Assembly (NCBI GenBank): GCA_016124805.1
Contig: WGND01000011.1
Span: forward strand, 124,001 to 188,000
Reading direction: 5' to 3'
Source: Hyphomicrobiales bacterium
GTDB taxonomy: Bacteria; Pseudomonadota; Alphaproteobacteria; Parvibaculales; Parvibaculaceae
DNA length: 64,000 nucleotides
A model generated the notes under the pieces. The model ran no database searches. It worked only from the letters and a program-made list of their open reading frames with translations, and had not been told where the DNA came from. Positions 62,480 through 64,000 of the stretch are shown here, piece after piece; positions within the stretch are counted from its first letter, which is position 1; each line of letters begins with the position of its first letter. The translations under genes and the position numbers were made by a program.

Positions 62480-64000
62480 TTGGAGAGCGCAGCACGTCAT
62501 TTTCTGGGTGTCGACCGTTCAGTGACAGGGCGGGCCTGGATCGGACGGCTTGAAGATGATCGCCAGGCGCTGGCCATTGCCCAGCGTGAGGGCATTCCGG
62601 AAATCGTTGCCCGCGTCCTTGCCGGGCGGGGCGTGACGGCAGAGGAAACCGCTGCCTATCTCGCACCCAGCCTGAAAACGCTGATGCCGGACCCTTCCGT
62701 GTTGAAAGACATGGACAAGGCGGCAGACCGCATCGCGCGCGCCATCATGGATGGCGAGAAGGTTGCCGTCTTTGGTGACTATGATGTCGATGGCGCCACC
62801 TCCAGCGCCTTGCTGCATCGCTTCTTCCGCGCGCTTGGCGCGTCGTTGCGCATCTATATTCCCGATCGTATTCGCGAAGGCTATGGCCCCAATGCGCCGG
62901 CGCTGATGACGCTGCGCGATGAAGGCATCGGCATCATCATCACGGTGGATTGCGGCACCATGGCGCATAAGCCGCTGGGTCTGGCGGCAGATGCCGGTCT
63001 TGAGGTGATTGTCATTGACCATCATCAGGCCGAACCTGCATTGCCGCCCGTCTATGCGCTCGTTAATCCCAACCGGCTGGATGATGACAGCGGGCTGGGC
63101 ACGCTGGCTGCGGCGGGTGTCACCTTCCTCTTTATCGTGGCGATCAACCGGGCGCTGCGCCAAGCCGGATTTTACGACAGTCATGACGCGCCCGATTTGA
63201 TGGCACTGCTTGATCTTGTGGCGCTGGGTACGGTTTGCGACGTGGTCCCGCTTGTTGGGCTCAATCGCGGTTTTGTGTCTCAAGGGCTGCGGGTCATGGC
63301 GGCGCGCAACAATATCGGTCTGGCAGCGCTTGGCGATGTTTCCCGTTTTGACGGCAAGCCCGGGACCTATCATCTGGGCTTTCTGCTCGGTCCCCGCGTG
63401 AATGCCGGCGGGCGCGTGGGGCGTTCCGATCTCGGCGCGCGTTTGCTCACCACCGAGAATGGTGAGGAAGCGCGCGGCATTGCCGAAGAGCTTGATGTGC
63501 TCAACAAGGAACGCCAGGCCATTGAAGCGCAGGTGCTTCAGGAAGCCATGATGCAGGTCGAGGACGCACTCGGCGCCAGCCGGGCCAATGCCATGCCGCC
63601 GTTGATCATGGCGGTCGGCAAGGGCTGGCATCCCGGCGTCATCGGCATTGTCGCCAGTCGTCTGAAGGACAAATATGAGCGTCCGGCCATCGTCATCGCT
63701 GTGGATGCCAAGGGCGAGGGCAAGGGCTCAGGGCGCTCCATTTCAGGCGTTGATCTGGGGCGTGCGGTCACAGCCGCCCTTGAAGCAGGCTTGCTGGTCA
63801 ATGGCGGCGGCCACGCCATGGCGGCGGGTCTCACCATGCGGGCTGACAAGGTTGAGGCGCTCAACGATTTTCTGGCTGCCCGCATGGCTGACAGCGTATC
63901 AGCCGCGTCCGAATCACGTGCGCTCCGTCTGGATGGCGCGATCTCGCTCAAAGGAGCCACGCGCGGCCTTCTGGAGCTTCTGGAGCGCGCCGGGCCCTAT
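62480..64000 (+). CDS. recJ: Single-stranded-DNA exonuclease RecJ, 3' end missing
   Basis: RecJ degrades single-stranded DNA 5' to 3' in recombination and repair. The frame opens at TTG 62480 after GGAGG (4 bases away) and runs off the window with 507 codons and no stop. FGDYDVDGATSSALLHRFF (about residues 96-114) and DHHQAE near residue 182 are the DHH motifs; GGGHAMAAGLTM near residue 450 is the DHHA1 motif. LGPRVNAGGRVGRSDLGARLL lies between. Typical length is about 590, so about 80 residues lie beyond the window. Confidence 0.95.
   Translation, partial: MESAARHFLGVDRSVTGRAWIGRLEDDRQALAIAQREGIPEIVARVLAGRGVTAEETAAYLAPSLKTLMPDPSVLKDMDKAADRIARAIMDGEKVAVFGDYDVDGATSSALLHRFFRALGASLRIYIPDRIREGYGPNAPALMTLRDEGIGIIITVDCGTMAHKPLGLAADAGLEVIVIDHHQAEPALPPVYALVNPNRLDDDSGLGTLAAAGVTFLFIVAINRALRQAGFYDSHDAPDLMALLDLVALGTVCDVVPLVGLNRGFVSQGLRVMAARNNIGLAALGDVSRFDGKPGTYHLGFLLGPRVNAGGRVGRSDLGARLLTTENGEEARGIAEELDVLNKERQAIEAQVLQEAMMQVEDALGASRANAMPPLIMAVGKGWHPGVIGIVASRLKDKYERPAIVIAVDAKGEGKGSGRSISGVDLGRAVTAALEAGLLVNGGGHAMAAGLTMRADKVEALNDFLAARMADSVSAASESRALRLDGAISLKGATRGLLELLERAGPY

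Overview
The window is about 64 kb of a moderately GC-rich alphaproteobacterial chromosome, almost entirely chromosomal core genes with a few accessory blocks. The class is indicated by several features together: an ALAS-type hemA (C4 heme pathway), a MucR/Ros regulator, an LdtR-type MarR gene beside an L,D-transpeptidase, a DUF6898 gene, a DUF2842 gene, a Cbp3-DUF177-plsX-fabH-ihfA-merR string, and a RibBX-type ribB gene. PhaC, a proton-pumping pyrophosphatase, MotAB and a TRAP transporter suggest a motile, free-living, polyhydroxyalkanoate-storing heterotroph, possibly near Parvibaculales or Hyphomicrobiales. The order-level placement is a guess. No insertion sequence, phage, CRISPR array or rRNA operon is visible. 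There is one tRNA gene, tRNA-Pro(GGG).

Layout. 1-4.7 kb: rnc (start missing), era, recO, parC. 4.7-8.5 kb, minus strand: a TakP-like TRAP transporter operon ending in a BsuPI-like membrane-anchored protein. 8.5-13.7 kb, minus strand: bpt, an SLC13 permease with two TrkA-C domains, an RDD protein, and motA-motB. 13.9-17.6 kb: a flavin reductase, a MarR gene, and divergently from it an exbB-exbD-exbD-tonB-like operon. The last protein of that operon has a four-cysteine C-terminal domain instead of a TonB domain. 17.6-21.3 kb: a beta-hydroxyacid dehydrogenase with a PLP decarboxylase, a short TetR gene with a clear palindromic operator, and hemB. 21.4-24.6 kb: a valine-catabolism operon (acyl-CoA dehydrogenase, 3-hydroxyisobutyryl-CoA hydrolase, mmsB). 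24.6-29.7 kb: ldtR, ldtP, a glycerophosphodiesterase, hemA, DUF6898 and a MucR relative lacking most zinc ligands.

30-36.9 kb: glyA, nrdR, ribD, ribE, ribBX, ribH, nusB, thiL. 37-39.3 kb: hppA, closed by a strong bidirectional terminator shared with bamE. 39.9-44.5 kb: cbp3-like, DUF177, plsX, fabH, ihfA, merR, tRNA-Pro. 44.6-51.2 kb: gabT, a 26-residue membrane peptide, DUF2842, ctaA, metY, CoA-binding, enoyl-CoA hydratase, GNAT and hotdog thioesterase genes. 51.3-52.4 kb: rplM-rpsI with a visible promoter, leader hairpin and terminator. 52.4-57.8 kb: a FkbM-like methyltransferase, argC, a PNPOx-fold protein, an EamA transporter, and phaC with a long Lys/Ala/Pro-rich N-terminal tail. 58-64 kb: a lipoprotein, alaC-like aminotransferase, hom, glpX and the start of recJ, which runs off the window.

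Most operons are ordinary housekeeping. The most unusual points are the MarR-linked ExbB/ExbD/TonB-like system with a non-TonB C-terminus, the PhaC histone-like tail, the zinc-ligand-poor MucR, the rplM leader, the TetR and LdtR candidate operators, and small genes too short for routine gene calling.
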